Assembly (NCBI GenBank): GCA_044355655.1
Contig: JBIKXS010000007.1
Span: forward strand, 1 to 64,000
Source of the DNA: UBA3064 sp023258775
GTDB lineage: Bacteria > Pseudomonadota > Gammaproteobacteria > Burkholderiales > Burkholderiaceae_E
Length of the DNA stretch: 64,000 nt
Reading direction: 5' to 3'
Part shown: piece by piece, positions 54,714-62,905 of the stretch
How positions within the stretch are numbered: position 1 is the first letter of the stretch
How the letters are laid out: each line of letters opens with the position of its first letter
Translations under genes and position numbers: made by a program
The notes under the pieces: generated by a model
Databases searched by the model: none
Told to the model about the DNA's origin: nothing
The model's input: only the letters and a program-made list of their open reading frames with translations

Positions 54714-54845
54714 ATGTCAGCGCAGTCGCCGCAAGCCGAAGTGGGCTTGCTTGAACACGATCGTTCGGCCCCCTTGAGTGTGTCGAGAGCGTTTGTTTTG
54801 CTTTCAGGCGCGGGTGGCCTGCTGCGACTGCGCCGAGCGCGCTGA
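54714..54845 (+). CDS. Small ORF upstream of leuA, possible leader peptide
   Basis: A 43-codon frame (MSAQSPQAEVG...) in the 328-base stretch between the EamA stop and leuA. Its end is leucine-rich (FVLLSGAGGLLRLRRAR), and a 6-bp hairpin GCGCCA-GACT-TGGCGC (about 54861-54876) follows. TATAAC at 54698 could be a -10. The arrangement resembles an attenuation leader, but the leucine codons are not consecutive and I recognise no homologue. The rest of the stretch shows nothing else. Confidence 0.3.
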   Translation: MSAQSPQAEVGLLEHDRSAPLSVSRAFVLLSGAGGLLRLRRAR

Positions 54846-54942
54846 GCAAATACAACTACCTGCGCCAGACTTGGCGCTGAGGCCGACCTTGGTCTCCATG
54901 CTGAACTAAGACCCAACGCTAGTTATCTTCAGAGAGATTCCC

Positions 54943-56484
54943 ATGAGTGATCGTTTAATCATTTTTGATACCACCTTGCGCGACGGTGAGCAAAGTCCTG
55001 GCGCATCCATGACGCGAGACGAAAAACTTCGTATTGCCAAGCAACTCGAACGCCTGAAGGTTGATGTCATTGAGGCGGGATTTGCAGCCTCATCCAATGG
55101 CGATTTTGATGCGGTTAGAGCTATTGCCCAGCATGTAAAGGACTCGGTGGTTTGTTCGCTTGCGAGGGCAAACGACCGAGATATTGCGAGAGCTGCAGAG
55201 GCACTTGAGCCAGCACGTGCCAAGCGTATTCACACCTTTATCGCAACCAGCGCCTTACATATGGAAAAAAAGCTACGCCTTAGTGCTGATCAGGTTTATG
55301 AGCAGGCGCGCTTGGCTGTTCGCTTTGCCCGAAAGTTCACCGATGATGTTGAATTCTCGCCAGAAGACGGCAGCCGGTCTGACCCAGATTTTCTCTGCCG
55401 TGTTCTTGAAGCGGTTATTGATGAAGGTGCTCGGACGATCAATATTCCCGATACGGTTGGATATGCGGTTCCAGAGCTTTTTGCCGAGATGATTATCGAC
55501 TTACGTCGTCGGGTGCCTAATTCAGACAAAGCGATTTGGTCGGTACATTGCCACAATGATTTGGGCATGGCTGTCGCCAATTCCTTAGCAGCGGTAAGGC
55601 AGGCGGGCGCTCGCCAAATCGAATGCACCATCAACGGGCTTGGCGAACGCGCCGGAAATACCTCGCTTGAAGAGGTGGTGATGGCCGTGAAGACGCGTCG
55701 TGATTACTTTGACCTGACGCTTGGAATTGACACCAGTCAAATCGTGCCGGCAAGTAAGCTGGTCTCTGGTATTACCGGTTTTCCGGTCCAACCCAATAAG
55801 GCAGTTGTTGGCGCAAACGCATTCGCACATGCCTCAGGTATCCACCAAGACGGCGTACTCAAGGCGCGAGACACCTATGAAATCATGCGGGCCGAAGATG
55901 TAGGCTGGACAACCAACCGTATCGTGCTCGGCAAGCTGTCGGGTCGAACCGCATTCAAGCAGCGCCTGCAAGAGCTTGGTATTACGATGGAGAGCGATCA
56001 GGACGTCAACGCGGCTTTTTTGCGCTTTAAAGAACTCGCTGATCGAAAAGCGGAAATCCTTGATGAAGATATCCAGGCGCTTGTGTCTGATCAGGCAATG
56101 CAAATGGCTTCTGACGATAGTTATCGATTATTGTCTTTGTCACAATCTTCAAAAATGGGCGGCCGGCCACACGGCGAGGTGGTGATGACTGTGGACGGTC
56201 GTGAGGTGCGTAGTGAGGCCGACGGTAATGGCCCGGTTGATGCGGTATTCAAAGCCATTGAGTCGGAAATTGGTTCTGGCGCAGAGCTTTTGCTTTATTC
56301 GGTTAATGCGATAACCACAGGGACCGAAGCGCAGGGCGAAGTCACCGTGAGGCTTTCTAGAGGGGGGCGAATAGTCAATGGCGTAGGTGCTGACCCTGAC
56401 ATCATTGTTGCCTCGGCGAAAGCCTACATCGGCGCCTTGAACAAGCTTCAAGCAAAGCAAGAGCGCCTCAATCCCCAGGCTTGA
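54943..56484 (+). CDS. leuA: 2-isopropylmalate synthase
   Basis: A 513-residue first enzyme of leucine synthesis, condensing acetyl-CoA with 2-oxoisovalerate. The TIM-barrel domain starts with FDTTLRDGEQSPGASMTRDEKL, with SVHCHNDLGMAVANSLA and INGLGERAGNTSLEEVVMA for metal and substrate binding, and ASGIHQDGVLKARDTYEIM. The C-terminal regulatory domain (from about residue 395) should bind leucine for feedback inhibition. AGAGAGA precedes ATG 54943. A possible leader ORF lies upstream. Confidence 0.96.
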   Translation: MSDRLIIFDTTLRDGEQSPGASMTRDEKLRIAKQLERLKVDVIEAGFAASSNGDFDAVRAIAQHVKDSVVCSLARANDRDIARAAEALEPARAKRIHTFIATSALHMEKKLRLSADQVYEQARLAVRFARKFTDDVEFSPEDGSRSDPDFLCRVLEAVIDEGARTINIPDTVGYAVPELFAEMIIDLRRRVPNSDKAIWSVHCHNDLGMAVANSLAAVRQAGARQIECTINGLGERAGNTSLEEVVMAVKTRRDYFDLTLGIDTSQIVPASKLVSGITGFPVQPNKAVVGANAFAHASGIHQDGVLKARDTYEIMRAEDVGWTTNRIVLGKLSGRTAFKQRLQELGITMESDQDVNAAFLRFKELADRKAEILDEDIQALVSDQAMQMASDDSYRLLSLSQSSKMGGRPHGEVVMTVDGREVRSEADGNGPVDAVFKAIESEIGSGAELLLYSVNAITTGTEAQGEVTVRLSRGGRIVNGVGADPDIIVASAKAYIGALNKLQAKQERLNPQA

Positions 56485-56495
56485 TCGTGATGGGC

Positions 56496-56501
56496 TATAC
56501 T
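56496..56501 (+). promoter_or_regulatory. Candidate -10 element of rpsO
   Basis: TATACT followed by TGCGGG, about 105 bases before rpsO. It resembles the TATACT-TATGGG sequence upstream of rimP. A -35 hexamer is not obvious. Confidence 0.45.
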
Positions 56502-56558
56502 TGCGGGTTCGGCACGTCTTAGCACTCCCAGCTAAGGCGCAAGTTCAATCAAAGACAC

Positions 56559-56592
56559 CCGCGTTGCGCAATGCGACGCGGTCGACTTTTTT
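56559..56592 (+). promoter_or_regulatory. rpsO leader hairpin with U-tract, candidate S15 operator/attenuator
   Basis: CCGCGT pairs with ACGCGG around an inner CGC-AAT-GCG stem (56559-56581), then a six-T run at 56587-56592 just before the AGGGG ribosome-binding site. It looks like a terminator yet lies inside the leader of an essential gene, so conditional control is plausible. S15 is known to autoregulate rpsO in several bacteria through unrelated leader structures. Confidence 0.5.
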
Positions 56593-56603
56593 AGGGGAAA
56601 AGC

Positions 56604-56873
56604 ATGGCTGTTGCAACAATCGACAAACAAAAAATAATGGGCGATTACCAGCGCAAGGCTGGTGATACCGGATCGCCCGAAGTGCAGGTCGCATTACTCA
56701 CGGCTCGAATCGTCGAATTGACCGAGCACTTCAAGCAGCATAAAAAGGACTTCCATTCACGGCGCGGTTTGCTCAAGATGGTTAGTCGTCGTCGTAAGCT
56801 TTTGGACTACCTCAAGCGAACCAATCTGGCGAGTTATCGAGCCCTCATCGAACGACTAGGCTTGCGTAACTAA
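56604..56873 (+). CDS. rpsO: 30S ribosomal protein S15
   Basis: An 89-residue S15 with GDTGSPEVQVALLTARIVELTEHFKQHKKDFHSRRGLLKMVSRRRKLLDYLK, the full family signature over residues 20-72. It binds 16S rRNA helix 22 early in 30S assembly. AGGGGAAA lies just before ATG 56604. A strong terminator follows, then pnp, in the standard rpsO-pnp order. Confidence 0.98.
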   Translation: MAVATIDKQKIMGDYQRKAGDTGSPEVQVALLTARIVELTEHFKQHKKDFHSRRGLLKMVSRRRKLLDYLKRTNLASYRALIERLGLRN

Positions 56874-56883
56874 GCCACATTAA

Positions 56884-56911
56884 AACCCGCAAGCCAACTT
56901 GCGGGTTTTTT
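56884..56911 (+). terminator. rpsO rho-independent terminator
   Basis: A perfect 10-bp stem AACCCGCAAG / CTTGCGGGTT with a CCAA loop, followed by a T tract, between rpsO and pnp. Confidence 0.93.
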
Positions 56912-56971
56912 GTTGTCTGGCGAACCGCGCCGCCTGAGGACTCGCGCGGGCACTTATGAGGATGTTAAAAC

Positions 56972-59116
56972 GTGTTTGAAATTGCAAAGAAAACATTTCA
57001 GTACGGTTCAAATACCGTAACGATTGAAACTGGTGAAATCGCTCGCCAGGCAGGTGGTGCCGTCATGGTTAATGTTGACGATACAGTGGTCTTGGCAACC
57101 GTCGTCGGGGCAAAAAATGCCAAACCCGGCCAGGACTTTTTCCCTTTAACGGTTGATTATGTTGAGAAGTTCTATGCAGCAGGCCGTATTCCTGGCGGTT
57201 TTTTTAAACGTGAAGGTCGCCCTTCGGAGCGCGAGACCTTAATTTCCCGTTTGATTGATCGGCCTATTCGGCCTTTGTTTCCTGATGGTTTTTATAATGA
57301 AGTGCAGGTTGTCATCACCTTGATGTCGAGCAATCCCGAGGTGGATTCCGATATCCCTGCCATGATCGGCGCCTCGGCAGCACTGGCCATTTCAGGAATC
57401 CCATTTCATGGCCCGTTAGGCGCGGCCCGTGTGGGTTATATCGATGGGCAGTTCGTGCTAAACCCTGCAGTCTCGAAGATGCCTTCCTCAAAGCTCGACT
57501 TGGTCGTGGCCGGCACTGAGGCTGCAGTACTAATGGTTGAATCAGAAGCGCATGAACTATCCGAGGAAGTGATGCTCGGCGCTGTGGTGTTCGGGCACGA
57601 TCAAATGCAAACCGTCATCAATGCGATTCACGAGTTGGTTGAGGCAGGCGGCAAAGCCGAATGGGAATGGCAGGCTGCACCTCGCAATGAGGCTTTGATC
57701 GAAAAGATCAATCAGCTCGCTGATGCTGACATGCGTGCAGCCTATCGTCTTCGAGACAAGCAAGCGCGGACAGCCCAGGTATCGGCCGTAGAGAAGGCTG
57801 TTGCCAGAGCGCTTGCCGATGAGGCGGCAAGTCAGGGTCTGTCAGCACCCGACAGCACCGAAGTGGGCAATTTGCTTTTTGAATTGCAATCGCGAATCGT
57901 GCGCTCACAAATTTTATCGGGTGAGCCTCGGATTGATGGTCGCGACACAAGAACCGTCCGGCCGATCGCAATTCGCACCGGTGTTTTGCCGCGTGCGCAT
58001 GGCTCGGCGCTCTTCACACGCGGTGAAACCCAAGCCCTTGTTGTTGCCACGCTTGGCACTAATCGCGATGAGCAGGTAATCGATGCGATCAATGGTGAAT
58101 ATCGCGAACGTTTTATGCTTCATTACAATATGCCGCCATACGCAACCGGTGAGACCGGACGCGTTGGTAGCCCCAAAAGGCGTGAAATCGGTCATGGCCG
58201 TCTTGCTAAACGGGCGCTTGTGCCGCTATTACCCGAGGTAGCAAGTTTTGGTTATTCGATTCGCGTCGTATCTGAAATCACCGAATCGAATGGTTCTTCG
58301 TCAATGGCCTCAGTCTGTGGTGGCTGTTTAGCGATGATGGATGCGGGCGTGCCCATCAAGGCCCATGTGGCGGGTATTGCTATGGGTTTGATCAAGGAAG
58401 GATCTCGGTTTGCCGTGCTTTCCGACATTCTCGGTGATGAGGATCACCTTGGTGATATGGACTTCAAGGTTGCGGGCACTGAGCAAGGTGTGACCGCTTT
58501 ACAAATGGATATAAAAATCCAGGGTATTACCAAAGAAATCATGCAGGTTGCGCTTGCGCAGGCAAAAGAAGGCCGATTACACATCTTGGGCAAAATGCGT
58601 GATGCAGTGACCGGCGCTCGTACTGAGCTTTCCGATTTCGCACCGCGCATGTACAACATGAAAATCAATCCCGAGCGTATTCGCGATGTAATCGGCAAAG
58701 GCGGTGCAACCATTCGCCAGATCACCGAGGAAACTGGTACGCAAATCGATATTCAGGATGACGGTTCGATCACGATCGCTGCCGTGGACGCTCAGGCCGC
58801 CAGAAAGGCCCAGCAAATGATCGAGAATCTGACCGCCGAAGTAGAAGTTGGCAAGATTTACGAGGGGCCGGTGCTTCGCATCCTAGATTTCGGTGCAATC
58901 GTTCAAGTCATGCCTGGACGTGATGGTCTTTTGCATGTTTCCCAAATTGCTCAGGAGCGTGTTAATAACGTGGGCGATTATGTGAAAGAAGGGCAGCTCG
59001 TTCGTGTCAAGGTCATCGAGGCAGACGATAAGGGACGCCTTCGTTTGTCGATGAAAGCCGCTGCTGCCGACGATGCATCGCAGAGCGCACCGCCAAGCGA
59101 CGTAACGCCCGCCTAA
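56972..59116 (+). CDS. pnp: Polynucleotide phosphorylase
   Basis: A 714-residue 3'-5' exoribonuclease of the degradosome. Two RNase PH domains (VMVNVDDTVVLATVVGAKNA; RAHGSALFTRGETQALVVATLGT with the phosphate-binding site) are followed by KH (ERIRDVIGKGGATIRQITEETG) and S1 (GKIYEGPVLRILDFGAIVQV, GRDGLLHVSQIA) domains. It starts at GTG 56972, with GAGGATG upstream. The gap after the rpsO terminator is 60 bases and may contain a separate promoter or an RNase III site. Confidence 0.97.
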   Translation: MFEIAKKTFQYGSNTVTIETGEIARQAGGAVMVNVDDTVVLATVVGAKNAKPGQDFFPLTVDYVEKFYAAGRIPGGFFKREGRPSERETLISRLIDRPIRPLFPDGFYNEVQVVITLMSSNPEVDSDIPAMIGASAALAISGIPFHGPLGAARVGYIDGQFVLNPAVSKMPSSKLDLVVAGTEAAVLMVESEAHELSEEVMLGAVVFGHDQMQTVINAIHELVEAGGKAEWEWQAAPRNEALIEKINQLADADMRAAYRLRDKQARTAQVSAVEKAVARALADEAASQGLSAPDSTEVGNLLFELQSRIVRSQILSGEPRIDGRDTRTVRPIAIRTGVLPRAHGSALFTRGETQALVVATLGTNRDEQVIDAINGEYRERFMLHYNMPPYATGETGRVGSPKRREIGHGRLAKRALVPLLPEVASFGYSIRVVSEITESNGSSSMASVCGGCLAMMDAGVPIKAHVAGIAMGLIKEGSRFAVLSDILGDEDHLGDMDFKVAGTEQGVTALQMDIKIQGITKEIMQVALAQAKEGRLHILGKMRDAVTGARTELSDFAPRMYNMKINPERIRDVIGKGGATIRQITEETGTQIDIQDDGSITIAAVDAQAARKAQQMIENLTAEVEVGKIYEGPVLRILDFGAIVQVMPGRDGLLHVSQIAQERVNNVGDYVKEGQLVRVKVIEADDKGRLRLSMKAAAADDASQSAPPSDVTPA

Positions 59117-59131
59117 GCTAAGGTTTGTTCG

Positions 59132-59917
59132 ATGGTTGCTTCCTTAAAGCTTCGTGAAGAGGGCCCGATTGCGTGGATGACATTTTCAAATTTAGAACGT
59201 CATAACGCGGTCAGCTATGAAATGTGGTGCGAGGTTCCTCAAGCCATCGCTCAATTTGATGCCAGTCCTGAAATCCGAGCCATCGTCTTGACGGGTGATG
59301 GCGAAAAAGCCTTTGTCTCAGGTGCTGACATTTCAGAGTTTGAGAAAAGGCGTGGGAGCTTAGATGCTTCGACGGTTTATAACGAAGCGGTCGATGCAGC
59401 CTATGCTGCGGTTCTCGCTGCAAAAAAGCCGACGCTTGCAAGGATTCGAGGGATCTGCATGGGAGGCGGTCTTTATCTGGCCGCTTCGTGCGACTTGCGA
59501 ATTTGTAACGATAAGGCGCGTTTTGCAATGCCTGCAGCGAAGTTAGGTCTTGGGATTCGTTATGAAAGCATACGAAGGCTAATGGAAGTCTTGCCGGCCG
59601 CACATGCAGCCGATATTGTTTTTACCGGTCGCGGTTTTGATGGCCAAGAGGCGCTTCGCCTCGGATTCGTTAATCGATCAGTCTCAGACGAAGACCTCGA
59701 TGACATCGTTAATCAATATTTGGAATGGTTAGGTCAAGCCGCACCGCTTACGGTGAAGGCTGCAAAGGCCGCGATGCGTGCATGGTCAGCAGGTGAGGCC
59801 GACGATGGTATTGCGGCGGTTCGTGACATGACCGATCGCTGTTTTGCGAGCGCTGATTATCAGGAAGGACGCAAGGCTTTCGCTGAAAAGAGAAAGCCGC
59901 AGTTTCGAGGAGCGTAA
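59132..59917 (+). CDS. Enoyl-CoA hydratase/isomerase family protein
   Basis: A 261-residue crotonase. Oxyanion-hole loops GADISEFEK and RIRGICMGGGLYLAASCDLRI are clear. The region that in classical hydratases carries the second catalytic Glu reads MPAAKLGLGIRYE, so the exact reaction may differ from hydration. Three bases upstream of the quinone oxidoreductase gene, with which it forms a pair downstream of pnp. Confidence 0.88.
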   Translation: MVASLKLREEGPIAWMTFSNLERHNAVSYEMWCEVPQAIAQFDASPEIRAIVLTGDGEKAFVSGADISEFEKRRGSLDASTVYNEAVDAAYAAVLAAKKPTLARIRGICMGGGLYLAASCDLRICNDKARFAMPAAKLGLGIRYESIRRLMEVLPAAHAADIVFTGRGFDGQEALRLGFVNRSVSDEDLDDIVNQYLEWLGQAAPLTVKAAKAAMRAWSAGEADDGIAAVRDMTDRCFASADYQEGRKAFAEKRKPQFRGA

Positions 59918-59920
59918 TAC

Positions 59921-60910
59921 ATGAACGCATGGATGCTTGATCCGGTTGCACAGACCCTGAGGCTAGCCGAGAAAACAATGCCGGAACCAGGTCCGCAACA
60001 GGTCTTGGTCAAAGTTAAGGCCGCATCATTAAATCGGGGCGAATTCCTTGTTGGCATGGGTATCGGTGGTGCGGGTAGCGCATCAAAGCCCTCGGGTATG
60101 GAAGCAGCCGGCGAGGTGGTTGCCTTAGGTGCCCAGGCCGCTCAGCATGCAAGCTGCCCTATTGCCTTGGGTGATCGCGTCATGGGACGTGCGCCCGGTG
60201 GTTTTGCAGAGTATGCCCTGATTGATGCGCAAGATGTCTTGGCTGTTCCCTCGTCGATGAGCTGGATCGATGCTGCCTGTGTGCCTATTGCCTACCTGGT
60301 CGCCTATGACATGGTCGTTGCTGGCGGGGGACTACAGAACGGTCAAAGCTGTCTTATCACCGGAGCAAGTTCAGGGGTTGGTGTGGCCTCGATGCAAATT
60401 GCGCAGGCGATTGGTGCACGAGTCATCGGAACGTCAAGCTCGCAACAAAAACTGGATCGATTAAAAAGTCTTGGTCTTGATGATGCTTTGTTGAGTCGCG
60501 GACCCGACTTTGTTCAGACAGTGCTTGAACGTAGTGCCGGCAAGGGCGTTCAACTTGCGATCAATAATGTGGGTGGTTCTGTGTTCGAGGCCTGTTTGCA
60601 GGCGCTTGCTTACCAGGGAAGACTCGCCCTTGTAGGTTTTGTCGATGGTGTGAAACAGGCGTCAATTGATTTGGACCGAGTCCACGCTCAACGCCTGAAG
60701 ATTTTCGGCGTGAGCAATAAGTTGCGTCATGCCGATCAGCGTGCCGAAACTGTTCGAGGTTTTGCCAAAGACATGTTGCCCTTTTTTGTATCGGGTAAGC
60801 TCAAGCCTGTTATTGAACAGGTTTTTGATTTTGACGATTTACCCAAGGCGCAACAGGCAATGCAAACGAATGCCCATCTCGGGAAACTTGTCCTCAAGGT
60901 CGCAAGCTGA
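59921..60910 (+). CDS. Zinc-free quinone oxidoreductase, MDR family
   Basis: A 329-residue NADPH-dependent medium-chain reductase. The GroES-like N-terminal half ends at GRAPGGFAEYALIDAQDVLAVP. The Rossmann half begins CLITGASSGVGVASMQIAQAIGARVIGTS, and the C-terminus KPVIEQVFDFDDLPKAQQAMQ is typical. No zinc-ligand cysteines are visible. GAGGAGCG precedes the ATG. The substrate could be quinones or enoyl-thioesters. Confidence 0.88.
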   Translation: MNAWMLDPVAQTLRLAEKTMPEPGPQQVLVKVKAASLNRGEFLVGMGIGGAGSASKPSGMEAAGEVVALGAQAAQHASCPIALGDRVMGRAPGGFAEYALIDAQDVLAVPSSMSWIDAACVPIAYLVAYDMVVAGGGLQNGQSCLITGASSGVGVASMQIAQAIGARVIGTSSSQQKLDRLKSLGLDDALLSRGPDFVQTVLERSAGKGVQLAINNVGGSVFEACLQALAYQGRLALVGFVDGVKQASIDLDRVHAQRLKIFGVSNKLRHADQRAETVRGFAKDMLPFFVSGKLKPVIEQVFDFDDLPKAQQAMQTNAHLGKLVLKVAS

Positions 60911-60959
60911 CGTACTATTTGCTGATTGCTGTCGGATTAGCGATGGCAACCCAAGCAGC

Positions 60960-62720
60960 CTAATTTGCCTCAAGTGACCACGCTTTTCCATCGGTGAATA
61001 CCCTGCCGTCTTGTTTGAGCTTAAGCAAATGCGCAAACAGTGAACGTGCAGCTAGTCCATGCAGACTCGCAGCCACATCTTGGTAAGCACCGGGTACGAT
61101 TTCCTCAACCGAAAATCCGCCGCTGCCCGCACGTCCTGGGTCATGATCGCATAGCCGTTTGAGCGATTCAAAGACCTTGTGTTCACGCAATAACCTGTGT
61201 CTGATTAGCTTACGGATTTCTTGCGCAGGATTTCCCAAGACGTAGCCATGCGCAGGTAAGATGTACTTTAAATCCATACGTTCTAAACGTTCAAGCGATG
61301 CAATATATGCAAACATATCGCCATCCGGTGGGTTGATAACCACCGTCGAACCATTCATAACATGGTCGCCTGATAACAATATGCCGTCTTCTTCAAGCAA
61401 AAAGCATAAGTGATTCGAGGCATGTCCAGGGGTGTGAATCGCTCGAAGATGGACATCTTCGCAGATGTGTATGCGATCTCCATCTTCGAGCGTCTGATCT
61501 GGACTAAATGCTTGATCAGATGCAATTGCCGGGCCAGAGGCTCTGCCGAGAATCGGAACCCGAATACCCAGCGATTGCTCAATGGATGACTGCAAGAGCA
61601 ATGCTGCTGGCGAATGATCCATGTGAGAGTGAGTGCAGAGAATGCGGGTGATTTTATCCTTGGTAAAAGCGCGTAGCCTTTCAACATGTTCGGACATGGC
61701 GGGGCCAGGATCAACAAGCGTCCAATTACCTTCTTTGCCGAGGAGATAAGTATTTGTGCCTGGACCTGTCATTCGACCGGGGTTTGGCGCGGTATAACGA
61801 TATAAGTAGCGCAGTAAAGCCACTGGCTTGTCGTGCTGCCAATCTAGCTTATGTAGCAGTTGGCCATCAGGGTTTACGAGTTCGAGTTCAGCGAACTGCA
61901 TATCATCTTCGGTATAACGTTCTTCTTTCCCTTGCATGAAACCACCTCGAGGGCAACTTCTCCATAGCTTACCCTGCGTGAACAATCGCTCCGATTCCGA
62001 TAGCGCATCATCAACGCACTCGAAATGGCTTAGCTGTTGCAAGGTGCGAATGGTTGGAAAGATCATGTAAAAAAGCCCCTCGCTATGGCGTTTGAGCGCT
62101 TCGGCAGGATGTACCCAACAGGGTTCAAATTGCTCACCCTCATCTGCAACCGGATCTTGTCCGTGAGGTGCTCTTGCAAGCAGGAAGCGAACATCAAAGC
62201 GTTTGGGCAAATCACGATCGGTTGTCCAGTGGGAGAAGCTGAAAACAGCATCGATTGCGGCAACGAGCCCTCGGGCGCGAAGCGCTTGCGCAAAGCCTTC
62301 AGCTGGATGCCTGGCAAGGCCTTCGATTGCGCCGGCTACCGCATCGATAGGGCGTGCAAGCAATAAGTGGACTTCCTCCCATGATTCACGAAGAGCGGCC
62401 TGAGCATAAATCCGATGCAGTTGCATTTGCTCGTTCTCTGAAAAACTCTGCCAGTCAGCGAGTCGATTAGGGCTAAGAAGGCTTGGATCTAAGTCGAGCG
62501 CTAGGGCATCTGCCCGGTCCACTACCCCTCCAGGAAACACAAAGGCTCCGGGTGCAAAACTCGCCTGTGTCGAACGCCTTGTCATAAGGACTTCGAGTCC
62601 TGCCTCGCCATCTCGCAAAAGTAGAACGGTCGCCGCAGGCTTTGGCGCAACTGGCTCTCGCCATGGCAGTAAATGCTGCTGGGGTCGAACGCCTGCGCGC
62701 TTGTTATTGGCTTGTTCCAT
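60960..62720 (-). CDS. Nudix domain fused to metallo-beta-lactamase-fold hydrolase
   Basis: About 586 residues with two parts. The N-terminal Nudix-like domain (residues 30-270) has VLMTRRSTQASFAPGAFVFPGGVVD and a Nudix box helix ALRESWEEVHLLLA. The C-terminal metallo-beta-lactamase domain (from about 315) has TYLLGKEGNWTLVDPGP, the metal motif CTHSHMDHSPAA, IHTPGHASNHLCFLL and DHVMNGS, ending in a LACTB2-like winged helix. ATG 62720 is used, just after a TTG. The fusion suggests sequential hydrolysis of one compound such as a CoA or nucleotide thioester; that is inference. Confidence 0.88.
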   Translation of the reverse strand: MEQANNKRAGVRPQQHLLPWREPVAPKPAATVLLLRDGEAGLEVLMTRRSTQASFAPGAFVFPGGVVDRADALALDLDPSLLSPNRLADWQSFSENEQMQLHRIYAQAALRESWEEVHLLLARPIDAVAGAIEGLARHPAEGFAQALRARGLVAAIDAVFSFSHWTTDRDLPKRFDVRFLLARAPHGQDPVADEGEQFEPCWVHPAEALKRHSEGLFYMIFPTIRTLQQLSHFECVDDALSESERLFTQGKLWRSCPRGGFMQGKEERYTEDDMQFAELELVNPDGQLLHKLDWQHDKPVALLRYLYRYTAPNPGRMTGPGTNTYLLGKEGNWTLVDPGPAMSEHVERLRAFTKDKITRILCTHSHMDHSPAALLLQSSIEQSLGIRVPILGRASGPAIASDQAFSPDQTLEDGDRIHICEDVHLRAIHTPGHASNHLCFLLEEDGILLSGDHVMNGSTVVINPPDGDMFAYIASLERLERMDLKYILPAHGYVLGNPAQEIRKLIRHRLLREHKVFESLKRLCDHDPGRAGSGGFSVEEIVPGAYQDVAASLHGLAARSLFAHLLKLKQDGRVFTDGKAWSLEAN

Positions 62721-62763
62721 CAATCTATCCCCTCTCGTTCAAACGCCGTTTTGCTCTGGCGCA

Positions 62764-62847
62764 CTTAATGCTGCGGCTCCAACGCTGCGGATGTTCCAAT
62801 GCTGCGGATGTTCCAATGCTGCGGATGCTCCAACGCTGCAAGTGCCT
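62764..62847. repeat. About five 17-bp tandem repeats
   Basis: Units such as CAATGCTGCGGATGTTC at 62780, 62797, 62814 and 62831, plus a partial unit at 62764. They lie in the 185-base gap between the divergent 5' end of the Nudix-MBL gene and the 3' end of the dehydrogenase, within the upstream region of the former. Confidence 0.9.
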
Positions 62848-62905
62848 TAGCGAGCCTATATTGACTTAGGATATCGGTTATCCTGGCTTGCAAATGCCAC
62901 TGGAC

